64,000 nt of DNA from an uncultured Ectothiorhodospiraceae bacterium (GTDB taxonomy: Bacteria > Pseudomonadota > Gammaproteobacteria > UBA6429 > Thiohalophilaceae): NCBI GenBank assembly GCA_947260005.1, contig CAMYOL010000065.1:44219-108218 (forward strand), written 5' to 3'. Of the stretch, positions 6,229 to 16,009 are shown piece by piece; the stretch's first letter is position 1, and every line of letters begins with the position of its first letter. The translations under genes and the position numbers were made by a program. The notes beneath the pieces were generated by a model. That model searched no databases. It had not been told where the DNA came from and saw nothing but the letters and a program-made list of their open reading frames with translations.

Positions 6229-7212
6229 TTAGCGTGGCTCAATTTCATGTAAGTGCCGACTAACGGCAATCCATGAGCCCCCCAGGCCAAGTCCTATGCT
6301 CAACACTAGTATGGTAAATATCGTACCAAAATCCATTTTATGTAGGCTAAATTCACTCTGATAGAGTCCGGCAAGATTTTCAACAGGGCCGCTAATCAGG
6401 AGCAGGCTCACAAAAACGAGTATTAGCGCAATTAAACCACCGATAAAGCCGTACCAAAATCCAGTATATAGGAATGGGCGGCGAATAAAGCCGTTCGTGC
6501 CTCCAATGAGCTTCACAATCACAATTTCATCACGTCGGTTCTGGATGGCCAGACGAATGGTATTACCGACCACGAGTAACACCCCGATCGACAACATCAG
6601 GCCCAATACGGTGACGCCGCGACGTACGATGTCCATAATGGCGTATAGACGCTGCACCCATTCACTATCCAGTTGGACTAATTCAATTTGTTTGTAGGCC
6701 CCCAGTTGTTTGGCGAGTTGCTCGACCTGTTTAGCATCATTGTGCTGTAGTTTTGGGGTGACCACGAGTGTCGCCGGGATCGGGTTCTCATCGAGCGCCT
6801 TAATCGCAGCCTTGTATCCACTGCGTTCCCTGAATTCTTCTAGCCCTTTTTGTTTCGAAATGTACTCAACTTCGGCGATCTCGGGTAGTTTACGCAGTTT
6901 ATTGGCAAGTAACTGTGCTTGTTTATCCGATACTTTTTGTTTCAGGAATAAAGAGACCTTGGCGGCGCCATCCCAGCCGCCACTGATCTGTTGAGCATTA
7001 TTCAACAGGATATGCATGCCTGTGGGCAAGGCCAGGGCGATGCCAATGACGGCTGCTGTCATAAACAAATTAAACGGAGCCCGCCATAAGATTCCGAGAC
7101 TATAAAAAAAGACCTGGGCGTGGCGCAGAAAATAGGTTTTTATGCTGGTGAGCAAACCTGGCCGGTCTCGACCTTCTACATCTTCAAATAAGGGCTCGTT
7201 ACGATCGTTCAT
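6229..7212 (-). CDS. ftsX: Cell division protein FtsX
   Basis: The 327-aa inner membrane permease-like subunit partners FtsE and couples divisome assembly to septal peptidoglycan hydrolysis. An N-terminal cytoplasmic tail is followed by TM1 (LFMTAAVIGIALALPTGMHI). A periplasmic loop then begins about LLNNAQQISGGWDGAAKVSL. Three C-terminal TM segments follow, including VTVLGLMLSIGVLLVVG and GFWYGFIGGLIALILVFVSL. Its start overlaps the ftsE stop by 4 bases, so the two are translationally coupled. Confidence 0.96.
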   Translation of the reverse strand: MNDRNEPLFEDVEGRDRPGLLTSIKTYFLRHAQVFFYSLGILWRAPFNLFMTAAVIGIALALPTGMHILLNNAQQISGGWDGAAKVSLFLKQKVSDKQAQLLANKLRKLPEIAEVEYISKQKGLEEFRERSGYKAAIKALDENPIPATLVVTPKLQHNDAKQVEQLAKQLGAYKQIELVQLDSEWVQRLYAIMDIVRRGVTVLGLMLSIGVLLVVGNTIRLAIQNRRDEIVIVKLIGGTNGFIRRPFLYTGFWYGFIGGLIALILVFVSLLLISGPVENLAGLYQSEFSLHKMDFGTIFTILVLSIGLGLGGSWIAVSRHLHEIEPR

Positions 7213-7877
7213 GGATTAGCTGAATCTCCAACCAATTGCCCATTTTTCAATACCAGGATGCGTTGCTGCAGGCGTTTAATCATATCCAGGTCATGACTGG
7301 CGACCATCACCGTTACCCCAACCTGGCGGAATTGCTCAAATATTTGCATGATTTCCCAGGACAAATCGGGATCAAGGTTTCCGGTCGGCTCATCAGCAAG
7401 TAACAGAGGGGGTTTATTGACGACGGCACGGGCAATGCCAACGCGTTGTTGTTCACCACCTGAGAGGGTAATCGGAAAGCTTTTTTCTTTATTTAACAGG
7501 CCAACTTTGTCTAATGCGGCACGAGCGCGACGGGCAATCTCACGTGGCGGTTGTCCGGAGATAATTAAAGGCAAAGCCACATTGTCATAAACGGTGCGGT
7601 CGAACAGGAGCTGGTGATCCTGGAAAATAATACCAATATTACGCCGGAACATCGGGATGCGACGTGATTTTACCTTGGAGGTATTCTCGCCATTAATTAG
7701 GACCTGACCGCGGGAAGTGCGTTCGATCAATGCAATCAGTTTCAATAAGGTGCTTTTACCGGCGCCTGAATGCCCGGTTAAAAAGGCCATTTCGCCTTGT
7801 TGTAGCTCAAAGCTGACGTTAGACAGGGCATCGTGTCCGCTCTCATAGCGTTTGCAGGCTTGGATAAACTGGATCAT
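7209..7877 (-). CDS. ftsE: Cell division ATP-binding protein FtsE
   Basis: The 222-aa ABC ATPase has Walker [10 protein letters not shown], signature [14 protein letters not shown], Walker [13 protein letters not shown] and switch His in [11 protein letters not shown]. It works with FtsX at the division site. It overlaps ftsX by 4 bases downstream and follows ftsY on the same strand after about 190 bp, the common ftsYEX arrangement. Confidence 0.97.
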   Translation of the reverse strand: MIQFIQACKRYESGHDALSNVSFELQQGEMAFLTGHSGAGKSTLLKLIALIERTSRGQVLINGENTSKVKSRRIPMFRRNIGIIFQDHQLLFDRTVYDNVALPLIISGQPPREIARRARAALDKVGLLNKEKSFPITLSGGEQQRVGIARAVVNKPPLLLADEPTGNLDPDLSWEIMQIFEQFRQVGVTVMVASHDLDMIKRLQQRILVLKNGQLVGDSANP

Positions 7878-8063
7878 TTTTCGCTAGCACGCTTGTGAAC
7901 GTGCGGCCCCCTTTATAACAAATGCTCGTGTTTAACTCAGGAAACGCTGATTAATTCGGAGTTTCCTACAACCCCACTTAAGTTGACGGAGTTGCTAAAA
8001 TCACATTTTTTGCATGGCAGCCTCCGATAATCCAGGAATGGATTCTTCAGGGCTGCAATCAGT

Positions 8064-9035
8064 CTAATTATTCAGGTCCAACAATGCATCGACAAAGGTC
8101 TCAGCATCAAATACCTGCAAATCATCCAAACCTTCTCCCACGCCAATGAAACGAATCGGGATACCTAACTGTTTGGCGATGGCAAATACAATACCACCTT
8201 TTGCGGTACCATCAAGCTTAGTGAGGGTAATTCCGGTCACATTGACCGCATCATTAAATTGCTTGGCCTGTACCAGCGCGTTCTGACCTGTACTGGCGTC
8301 CAGCACCAGCATGACTTCCTGGGGGGCATTCGAGTCGTGTTTCTGCATCACCCGTTTGACCTTCTTTAACTCGTCCATCAGGTGCGACTGGGTCTGGAGT
8401 CGTCCGGCTGTGTCAGCAATGATGACATCAACCTTGCGTGCAGCAGCAGATTGCATCGCATCAAATACCACGGCCGCACAATCACTGCCTGATTGCTGGG
8501 CGATCACAGTGACGTCATTACGCTCCCCCCAGGTTTGCAGCTGTTCAACCGCCGCAGCACGAAAGGTGTCACCAGCAGCCAGTAAGACTTTTTCACCCGC
8601 ATTTTGTAAATGCTTGGCGAGTTTACCAATAGTGGTGGTTTTACCGGCACCGTTTACCCCGACAACAAGAATGCTGTAGGGATCGGTTTGTTCGGGAATG
8701 GCCAGAGGCTGACTAATCGGGGCAAGCATAGTGAGAAGTTGTTCACGCAATGCCTTAAACAAGGCGTCGCCATCGGCTAATTGCTTGCGGCTGGTTTGTT
8801 CGGTCAGGGCCTTTATAATGCTTTGCGTGGCCTCGACACCGACATCCGCCATTAACAACGCCGTTTCGATGTCTTCGAATAAATCCTCATCAATTTCACG
8901 CTGGCCCAGAACGAGATCACCCAGCCCGGAAGTGAGTTGCTTGCGGGTGTTTGAGAGGCCGTCCCGAAGGCGACCGAACCAGGATTTTTCTTCAGGGGTA
9001 TTATCTTTGGGTTTTTTGAAACTAAATAAAGCCAT
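8064..9035 (-). CDS. ftsY: Signal recognition particle receptor FtsY
   Basis: FtsY docks the SRP-ribosome complex at the membrane through its GTPase. The NG domain is complete: G1 GVNGAGKTTTIGKLA, DTFRAAA, G3 DTAGRLQ and G4 TKLDGTAKGG. At 323 aa it lacks the long acidic A domain of the E. coli protein. Only a short basic stretch (FSFKKPKDNTPEEKSWFGRL) precedes the N domain. The region between ftsY and ftsE (7878-8063) holds an imperfect hairpin (GCAGCC...GGCTGC at about 8014-8056) but no gene. Confidence 0.97.
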   Translation of the reverse strand: MALFSFKKPKDNTPEEKSWFGRLRDGLSNTRKQLTSGLGDLVLGQREIDEDLFEDIETALLMADVGVEATQSIIKALTEQTSRKQLADGDALFKALREQLLTMLAPISQPLAIPEQTDPYSILVVGVNGAGKTTTIGKLAKHLQNAGEKVLLAAGDTFRAAAVEQLQTWGERNDVTVIAQQSGSDCAAVVFDAMQSAAARKVDVIIADTAGRLQTQSHLMDELKKVKRVMQKHDSNAPQEVMLVLDASTGQNALVQAKQFNDAVNVTGITLTKLDGTAKGGIVFAIAKQLGIPIRFIGVGEGLDDLQVFDAETFVDALLDLNN

Positions 9036-9151
9036 GCTAGTCTAGAATGCTAAGTTGCTTGCGTAGCGTGATTGCTGGCAAGTGCGCTATCCTACCATTT
9101 GCAGGACCCGCGCGTTAGTAAAAAACAAAACGATTAAAAAATGGACCCAAT

Positions 9152-10537
9152 ATGCGACGTTATCAATCTGTACTATTTTCCGGTTTATTAACCGGTTGTC
9201 TGCTTGGCAGTGCTTTTTTTGTTCAGGCAAAATCCAAAGTTCACGAATACGAACTGAGTAATGGCCTAAAACTTCTGGTTAAAGAAGATCATCGTGCCCC
9301 CGTGGTGGTCTCTCAGGTCTGGTATAAGGTGGGTGCGAGTTCTGAGCACAATGGCATCACCGGGGTATCGCATGTACTTGAACATATGATGTTCAAGGGT
9401 ACCAAAAAGATAAAACCTGGCGATTTCTCCAAGATCATTAAAGAAAATGGCGGACGTGATAACGCGTTTACGGGGCGAGACTATACGGCCTACTTTCAGT
9501 TATTGGAAAAGAGCCGCCTGGAAGTCAGTTTTGAAATGGAAGCGGATCGGATGCGCAATCTGATCATACCGGAAAAAGAATTTATTAAGGAAATTGAAGT
9601 CGTTAAAGAAGAGCGCCGTATGCGTACGGATGATAAACCACGTTCTTTAACCTATGAGCATTTTAATTCGGTTGCATTTGATAATAATCCTTACAAAAGT
9701 CCGATCATTGGCTGGATGAATGATCTGGATAATATGAACGTGGCTGATCTTCGTCAGTGGTATGATATGTGGTACACACCGAATAATGTTACTGTGGTGG
9801 TTGCTGGCGATGTCAATCCCGAAGAAGTGTATTCTTTGGCCAAAAAACATTTTGGGCCAATAGCAAAACATAAAGTCCCCGTCCTTAAGCCACGTCAGGA
9901 ACGGGATCAAATCGGCCCGCGCCGGGTCGTGGTCAGAACACCGGCACAAGTACCCTATCTGTTAATGGGTTATAAAGTACCGGTATTACGCACGGTCGAA
10001 GAAGATTGGGAACCCTACGCGTTGGAAGTGCTTGCTGGAGTGTTAAGTGGAAGTGGTAGTTCTCGACTGCCAAAAATCCTGGTGCGCGAAAAACAAATCG
10101 TAGTCAATGCCGATGTCGGTTACAACATGCACGCCAAACATGACGAGGTATTTTTATTTGATGCAACCCCTGCGCAGGGCAATACCGTAAAACAGGCTCG
10201 ATTGGCAATTCTTGAACAAATTGATGAATTGAAAAAGAACAAGGTTAGTGAAAAGGAATTAGATCGTATCAAAGCGCAAGTGATAGCCGGTGATGTTTAT
10301 GAAAAAGATTCAGTTTTTTATCAGGCGATGGTATTAGGCACGCTTGAGACCGTTGGACTGAATTGGCAAATGGCAGATGAATATCTGGCAAAAATTAAAG
10401 CCGTCACCGCAGAGCAAGTGCAGCAGGTTGCGCAAAAATATTTTGTCGAAGATCGTCTAACGGTGGCTGAGCTGGAACCGCAAAGTACGGCGAAAAAAAC
10501 TCAACGTCAGTCGAAACCTATTTCAATCAGGCATTAA
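9152..10537 (+). CDS. M16 family zinc peptidase, active subunit
   Basis: The 461-aa product begins with a signal peptide (MRRYQSVLFSGLLTGCLLGS, then AFFVQA), so it acts in the periplasm or cell envelope. The inverted zinc motif HxxEH is present as HVLEH, with a downstream glutamate in IEVVKEERR as third ligand. Family members (pitrilysin/PqqL-like) degrade peptides. It is followed after 6 bases by a second M16 gene that lacks the zinc motif. Such pairs usually form an active/inactive heterodimer (family knowledge). It is divergent from ftsY. Confidence 0.93.
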   Translation: MRRYQSVLFSGLLTGCLLGSAFFVQAKSKVHEYELSNGLKLLVKEDHRAPVVVSQVWYKVGASSEHNGITGVSHVLEHMMFKGTKKIKPGDFSKIIKENGGRDNAFTGRDYTAYFQLLEKSRLEVSFEMEADRMRNLIIPEKEFIKEIEVVKEERRMRTDDKPRSLTYEHFNSVAFDNNPYKSPIIGWMNDLDNMNVADLRQWYDMWYTPNNVTVVVAGDVNPEEVYSLAKKHFGPIAKHKVPVLKPRQERDQIGPRRVVVRTPAQVPYLLMGYKVPVLRTVEEDWEPYALEVLAGVLSGSGSSRLPKILVREKQIVVNADVGYNMHAKHDEVFLFDATPAQGNTVKQARLAILEQIDELKKNKVSEKELDRIKAQVIAGDVYEKDSVFYQAMVLGTLETVGLNWQMADEYLAKIKAVTAEQVQQVAQKYFVEDRLTVAELEPQSTAKKTQRQSKPISIRH

Positions 10538-10543
10538 TTTATT

Positions 10544-11923
10544 ATGTTTAATCAAAAAAACTTTTTTATCTTATTTATTCTAGTCGTTGTCGTTGGTGGA
10601 TTATATGCCTTATCAAATCGTGACGATTCTAATTCAGCCATCAGTTCGGGTGGGCTTGATATTGATAGCTGGCAAAGTGATAAAGGTGCAAAGGTCTTGT
10701 ATGTCAATGCACCAAACTTACCGATGGTTGATGTTCGTATTGTTTTTGACGCCGGCAGTGCACGTGACGGTGCTAAGCCCGGTCTGGCAAACATGACTAA
10801 TATGTTGCTTGATCATGGTGCGGGTGAGTGGAATACGAACGAGATCGTAGAACGTTTTGATAGTGTCGGTGCACAGTTTAGTACTAGTGCCTTACGTGAT
10901 ATGGCGGTCGTGAGTCTACGTTCTTTAACCGAGAAGGCCTGGCTTGAAAAAGCCCTGGCAACGACGGCGGCTATTCTACAAAAGCCTGAATTTGTCTCTG
11001 GTGAATTAGAACGTGAACGCAAACGGATTTTAGTTGCCCTGAAAAATCAAAAAGAATCCGCTGGCACATTAGCGACCATCGCGTTTTATAAGGCATTGTA
11101 TGGCGATCATCCTTATGCAACGCCTAGCTCGGGTGATGAGGATTCAGTTAAAAAAATTAGTCGCGATGACATAGCAGCATTTTATAAGAAATATTATGTG
11201 GCCAAAAATGCAACCGTGGTCGTCGTCGGCGCAGTGGATAAATCGCAAGCGAAAAAAATTGTTAAGCAGTTGGTGGATGGATTAGAAGCGGGTGAAAAGG
11301 CAGCGGAATTACCTGAGGTAAAAGCAGTCACAAAAGCTGAAAAGATTAAAGAACTTCACCCTTCAAAACAAACGCACATCCTGGTTGGCCACCAGGGCAA
11401 GATCCGTGGTGATGAGGATTATTTTGCCCTGTACGTTGGTAATCATATTCTTGGCGGCAGTGGTTTTGGTTCACGTATCGTCGAAGAGATACGTGAGAAT
11501 CGGGGACTGGCCTATAGTAGCTATAGTTATTTTTCGCCGATGCGTCAAAAAGGTCCTTTTGTCATGGGTTTGCAAACCAAAAATGATCAAGCGGAAGAGG
11601 CGCTAAAAGTTTTATTCGAGACCGTGAAAAAATTTATTGATAAGGGGCCTAGTGAAGATGAATTAATTTCATCGAAGAAAAACATTACCGGTGGTTTTCC
11701 GTTACGAATTGACTCCAATAAGGATATTACCGAATACGTTGCCATGATTGGTTTTTATGATCTGCCTGTTGATTATCTTAGTAAGTTTAATGAACATATC
11801 GAGCAGGTTAGCGTAGCGCAAATCAAAGATGCCTTTGCTCGACGTGTCGATCCAACCAGGATGGTGGCCGTTTTGGTTGGTGGCGAAGTCGGAGACAAAA
11901 CTGAAACAAAAACAGAGAAATAA
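10544..11923 (+). CDS. M16 family peptidase-like protein, inactive partner subunit
   Basis: The 459-aa product has an uncleaved-looking N-terminal hydrophobic segment (FFILFILVVVVGGLYAL), so it may be membrane-anchored in the periplasm. Where the active subunit has HxxEH, this one reads NMLLDHGAGEWNTNEI, so zinc binding is lost. The conserved Arg/Tyr region RENRGLAYSSYSYF, which binds the substrate C-terminus in family members, is kept. It follows the active subunit by 6 bases and is followed by rsmD after 19 bases, so one transcript is likely. Confidence 0.92.
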   Translation: MFNQKNFFILFILVVVVGGLYALSNRDDSNSAISSGGLDIDSWQSDKGAKVLYVNAPNLPMVDVRIVFDAGSARDGAKPGLANMTNMLLDHGAGEWNTNEIVERFDSVGAQFSTSALRDMAVVSLRSLTEKAWLEKALATTAAILQKPEFVSGELERERKRILVALKNQKESAGTLATIAFYKALYGDHPYATPSSGDEDSVKKISRDDIAAFYKKYYVAKNATVVVVGAVDKSQAKKIVKQLVDGLEAGEKAAELPEVKAVTKAEKIKELHPSKQTHILVGHQGKIRGDEDYFALYVGNHILGGSGFGSRIVEEIRENRGLAYSSYSYFSPMRQKGPFVMGLQTKNDQAEEALKVLFETVKKFIDKGPSEDELISSKKNITGGFPLRIDSNKDITEYVAMIGFYDLPVDYLSKFNEHIEQVSVAQIKDAFARRVDPTRMVAVLVGGEVGDKTETKTEK

Positions 11924-11942
11924 TAAATCTCTGCTATCGACG

Positions 11943-12506
11943 ATGGCGGGACGAGATCAACAAACACTGCGAATTATTGGCGGCCAATGGCGGGGTCGGA
12001 AATTTCAGTTTCCTGACGTGGAACATCTTAGGCCGACACCTGATCGTGTTCGTGAAACTTTGTTTAATTGGTTGATGCCGGTTATTAAGGGTGCTAATTG
12101 TCTTGATTTATTTTGCGGCAGTGGTGCGCTTGGTCTGGAAGCCTTGTCACGCGGTGCAGCCCAGGTGAGCTTTGTTGATAAGAATAAACAGGTTATCGAT
12201 GCGCTCAAAGAAACCTGTCGAGTACTTGGCAGTACTAATGTGGAATTTTACCTTGGTGATGCACGCTCTTATTTAACAAATGAATTTCCGTCAGTCGATA
12301 TCGTGTTTATTGATCCCCCTTATGATTTTCAGTTACAGGTTGAAATCGCCAATCTACTGCAAGAATCGGGGCATTTAAGCGAGCATGCGTGGATTTATAT
12401 CGAGCATGATGGTCAGCTTGATGATAAACGACTGCCTGATAGCTGGGACAAACATAGAGAAAAAATAGCCGGTCAGGTGCATTACGCTTTATACAAGAAT
12501 CATTAA
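11943..12506 (+). CDS. rsmD: 16S rRNA (guanine(966)-N(2))-methyltransferase RsmD
   Basis: RsmD methylates G966 of 16S rRNA in the assembled 30S subunit using S-adenosylmethionine. The N-terminus LRIIGGQWRGRKFQFP, the SAM-binding motif DLFCGSGALGLEALSRGA and the catalytic IDPPYD are all present. I place the start at ATG 11943 (MAGRDQQTLRIIGG, 187 aa). A longer frame from 11829 would overlap the M16 gene and adds non-conserved sequence. The rsmD-coaD order is common in gammaproteobacteria. Confidence 0.95.
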   Translation: MAGRDQQTLRIIGGQWRGRKFQFPDVEHLRPTPDRVRETLFNWLMPVIKGANCLDLFCGSGALGLEALSRGAAQVSFVDKNKQVIDALKETCRVLGSTNVEFYLGDARSYLTNEFPSVDIVFIDPPYDFQLQVEIANLLQESGHLSEHAWIYIEHDGQLDDKRLPDSWDKHREKIAGQVHYALYKNH

Positions 12507-12598
12507 GGTTATGACTTATCTTTCTCCGATCAATATTTTTCTGAGACGGGTCGTTGTTTTTACTTGCTGCCGGGCGGTTGCTTAAGTATCTTTATCTC

Positions 12599-13078
12599 AT
12601 GCGAAATATAACGGCAATCTATCCAGGAACCTTTGATCCCATTACCAATGGTCATACGGATTTAGTTCACCGAGCCTGTCAGTTGTTTGATAAATTGATT
12701 GTTGCGGTCGCTGAAAATGCAGAGAAGACCCCGTTTTTTGATCTCGATACGCGTATCGAGTTAGCGCGAACTTCAATGAGCATGCATGACAATGTTGAGG
12801 TATGCGGATTTAACAGCCTGTTAGTCGAGTTTATGCGCGAAAAGGAGGCCACTGTGATTGTGCGTGGGCTTAGAGCGGTCTCTGATTTTGAATATGAATT
12901 CCAGCTCGCCAGTATGAATCGTCACCTTAGAGACGACATTGAGACCGTGTTTTTGACGCCAGCCGAGCAGTATTCCTATATCTCATCCAGCCTGGTACGC
13001 GAAATTGCCAAATTGGGTGGTGATATCAGCTCGTTTGTTCCTGCTAATGTAGTAGCCGCTATTAACAGAATGCGCTAA
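12599..13078 (+). CDS. coaD: Phosphopantetheine adenylyltransferase CoaD
   Basis: CoaD makes dephospho-CoA from 4'-phosphopantetheine and ATP, the fourth step of CoA synthesis. The nucleotidyltransferase motif [10 protein letters not shown] is near the N-terminus, and the C-terminal motif [19 protein letters not shown] is present. The start at ATG 12599 ([12 protein letters not shown]) gives the usual length of about 159 aa. The longer frame from 12554 adds 15 residues not seen in the family. Confidence 0.96.
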   Translation: MRNITAIYPGTFDPITNGHTDLVHRACQLFDKLIVAVAENAEKTPFFDLDTRIELARTSMSMHDNVEVCGFNSLLVEFMREKEATVIVRGLRAVSDFEYEFQLASMNRHLRDDIETVFLTPAEQYSYISSSLVREIAKLGGDISSFVPANVVAAINRMR

Positions 13079-13115
13079 TATTCGTTTCCCTAGTAATTTT
13101 GTCGGATATTTGTAG

Positions 13116-13382
<267 letters not shown>

Positions 13383-13481
13383 AGTTTCATAGTCATTTTG
13401 TCGTCGTCGCTTCACTTCCGCTGGATTTATTTCTGATAAGATTAAAGCTCTTTTGCAAATCAACTAACGAACGGGCTGCCG

Positions 13482-15149
13482 ATGTTAAAAGTCATTCTGT
13501 CTTTTTTATTTTCATTTATGTTGTTGGCCTGTGATGGCTATGATCAGTCCGAAACACAGCATGCCGTCGCCAGCGCGCATCCAATTGCAACCCAGGCAGG
13601 AATCGATATATTAAATCAAGGTGGGAATGCTTTTGATGCGGCGGTGGCGGTGAGTGCGACCTTAGCCGTGGTTGAACCTTATAGTTCGGGGATGGGTGGC
13701 GGCGGTTTTTGGTTGTTGCATTCCGTAAAAGACCAGTCCGATGTGATGATCGATGGACGTGAGGTTGCCCCACAAAAAGCACATCGAGATATGTATCTGG
13801 ATAAAACAGGTAACGTAATTCCGAAATTATCAATTAACGGACCGTTATCAGCGGGAATTCCTGGTCAACCTGCTGCCCTGGTGCATATCAACAAACAATA
13901 TGGGCAATTATCATTAAAAGAGGTCCTGGCACCAGCGATTAAAGCCGCGCAACAGGGTTTTAAGGTGAGTAAACACTATCAACGTATGGCGAGCTTTCGG
14001 CTTAAGGCGTTACAGGCATCACCTGCGGCCGCAGAAATATTTTTACAGGACAATGAACTGCCTGAGATAGGGTTTACGATTAAGCAAAATGATTTAGCGA
14101 ATACTTTAACTGCTATTGCGAACCAGGGGAGTGCAGGGTTTTACCAGGGTAAAGTCGCCGATGCCCTGGTCAATGGTACAACCGCCGCAGGTGGAATCTG
14201 GACGCTTGCAGATTTGGCTGAGTATCAGATAAAAAGCAGACAACCCATTGTAGGGCAGATTGGAAGATTCAAAGTAACTTCAGTCGCACCACCTTCATCC
14301 GGTGGAGTTGCGCTTTTGTCCATGTTAAATATGCTCGAGGCTCGGGATTGGGCCTCTCTCAAATTGGTTGATCGGAAACACTTAATAATAGAATCGATGC
14401 GCAGAGCCTATCGCGATCGTGCAATGTTCTTAGGTGATAGTGATTTTGTTTCAGTACCGGTTAAACGGTTAACCAGTAAATCTTATGCAAAACAAATTGC
14501 CGCAGATATTAATATGAAACAAGCCACACCGAGTAACGAATTACCGGGTCTTGATGTAGAGGCAAAAGGAAATCATACGACACACTTTTCGATCATCGAC
14601 AAGCAGGGCAATCGTGTTGCGGCAACATTAAGCGTTAACTATCCATTCGGCTCGTGTTTTGTACCGCCGGGAACGGGTATTTTGTTAAACGATGAGATGG
14701 ATGATTTTTCTGCCAAGCCTGGCAGCCCAAACGCATATGGACTCGTCGGGGCAAAAGCCAATGAAATCCAGCCTGGTAAACGTATGTTATCAAGCATGAG
14801 TCCAACTTTTATTGAAAGTGACGACAAGCTTGCTGTCCTCGGTACCCCGGGTGGTAGTCGTATTATTACTATGGTGTTGCACAGTATTATAAATGTAGCC
14901 GATGGCAAATCAGCACAACAGGTTGTTTCCATGCCGCGCTTCCATCATCAATACCTGCCGGATGAAGTGCAATATGAAACGGGAAGTTTCAGCGCAGAAG
15001 AGGCGAATGTGCTTGTATCACGTGGGCATCGTTTAAAAAGTTTAAGCTCTAGCTATGGAAATATGCAGGTTGTTGTCGTTAATAAAAAAACACAACAAAT
15101 AGAGGCGGCCAGTGATCCTCGTGGCGAAGGACAGGCTATCGTCGAGTGA
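13482..15149 (+). CDS. ggt: Gamma-glutamyltransferase, predicted lipoprotein
   Basis: Ggt cleaves the gamma-glutamyl bond of glutathione and transfers or hydrolyses the glutamyl group. The 555-aa precursor has the autoprocessing site before Thr at about 366 (NHTTHFSIIDKQG). It also has the conserved GSCFVPPGTGILLNDEMDDF region and the GTPGGSRI glycine loop. The N-terminus is a lipoprotein signal with LLAC lipobox (Cys17), so the enzyme is probably tethered in the envelope rather than free in the periplasm as in E. coli. It is convergent with mutM. Confidence 0.93.
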   Translation: MLKVILSFLFSFMLLACDGYDQSETQHAVASAHPIATQAGIDILNQGGNAFDAAVAVSATLAVVEPYSSGMGGGGFWLLHSVKDQSDVMIDGREVAPQKAHRDMYLDKTGNVIPKLSINGPLSAGIPGQPAALVHINKQYGQLSLKEVLAPAIKAAQQGFKVSKHYQRMASFRLKALQASPAAAEIFLQDNELPEIGFTIKQNDLANTLTAIANQGSAGFYQGKVADALVNGTTAAGGIWTLADLAEYQIKSRQPIVGQIGRFKVTSVAPPSSGGVALLSMLNMLEARDWASLKLVDRKHLIIESMRRAYRDRAMFLGDSDFVSVPVKRLTSKSYAKQIAADINMKQATPSNELPGLDVEAKGNHTTHFSIIDKQGNRVAATLSVNYPFGSCFVPPGTGILLNDEMDDFSAKPGSPNAYGLVGAKANEIQPGKRMLSSMSPTFIESDDKLAVLGTPGGSRIITMVLHSIINVADGKSAQQVVSMPRFHHQYLPDEVQYETGSFSAEEANVLVSRGHRLKSLSSSYGNMQVVVVNKKTQQIEAASDPRGEGQAIVE

Positions 15150-15161
15150 CTTTTAGCGGCA

Positions 15162-15977
15162 CTACTTTTGGCACTGGGTACAATAATAGGTTGAACGCTG
15201 AGCGATCACGGACTGGGTGATAGGTTTATTACAGTTTGGACAGGGCTCACCTTTTTTACCATATACATTCAATGATTGCCTGAAATAGCCGGGTTTACCG
15301 TCTGATTTAGTAAAGTCGCGCAGGCTTGTTCCGCCGGCCTGAATGGCTTCTTTTAAGACTTCTTTGATGGCAGTCGTCAATAAATTATATTTTTCTTTTG
15401 TTACTTTACCCGCAGCGCGTTTTGGATGGATGCCGGCACGAAACAACGCTTCACTCGCATAAATATTTCCTACCCCAACCACGATCTTACTATCCATAAT
15501 GAAAGACTTAATAGTGAGTTGACGTTTTCGTGACTTCTCAAATAAGTAATGATCCGAAAAATATTTGCTCAGTGGTTCAGGACCAAGTGATTTTAGAAGT
15601 TTATGTTGAGTCGGTTCTTCTTTTGTGAATAGTACCGCGCCAAAGCGTCGAGGATCACGCAGGCGTAAACATTGGCCGTTAGTAAAAATAAAATCGATAT
15701 GGTCATGTTTTTCAGGTGGCGTATTTGCATTAAGTACGCGAAGACTGCCTGACATCCCAAGATGCAAGATGACATGGCCAGCATCACAACTAAGAATGAG
15801 ATATTTGGCGCGGCGACTAACGCTCTTGATGACTTGTTTTGATAATATTTTTGAGAGACCGGTTGGAATTGGCCAACGTAATTGACTTTGTCGAATAATA
15901 ACTTTGGTTATTGTCTGCTTTTCGACATGTTTGCGTATGCCGCGTCGAGTTGTTTCCACTTCTGGAAGTTCAGGCAT
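15162..15977 (-). CDS. mutM: Formamidopyrimidine-DNA glycosylase MutM/Fpg
   Basis: MutM removes 8-oxoguanine and formamidopyrimidines from DNA, with beta/delta-lyase activity. The N-terminal PELPEVETTRRGIR gives the catalytic Pro and Glu after Met removal. The loop HLGMSGSLRV and the C-terminal zinc finger (CPNCNKPITQSVIAQRSTYY followed by CTQC) are intact. The 271-aa length is normal. Confidence 0.96.
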   Translation of the reverse strand: MPELPEVETTRRGIRKHVEKQTITKVIIRQSQLRWPIPTGLSKILSKQVIKSVSRRAKYLILSCDAGHVILHLGMSGSLRVLNANTPPEKHDHIDFIFTNGQCLRLRDPRRFGAVLFTKEEPTQHKLLKSLGPEPLSKYFSDHYLFEKSRKRQLTIKSFIMDSKIVVGVGNIYASEALFRAGIHPKRAAGKVTKEKYNLLTTAIKEVLKEAIQAGGTSLRDFTKSDGKPGYFRQSLNVYGKKGEPCPNCNKPITQSVIAQRSTYYCTQCQK

Positions 15978-16009
15978 GACTTAAAGTTGTCTCACAATTG
16001 TCTGCGACT

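Noticed and set aside
7878..8063. Imperfect hairpin between ftsE and ftsY as a terminator
   Set aside because: The stem is short with a long loop and has no T-run, and the two genes are normally co-transcribed.
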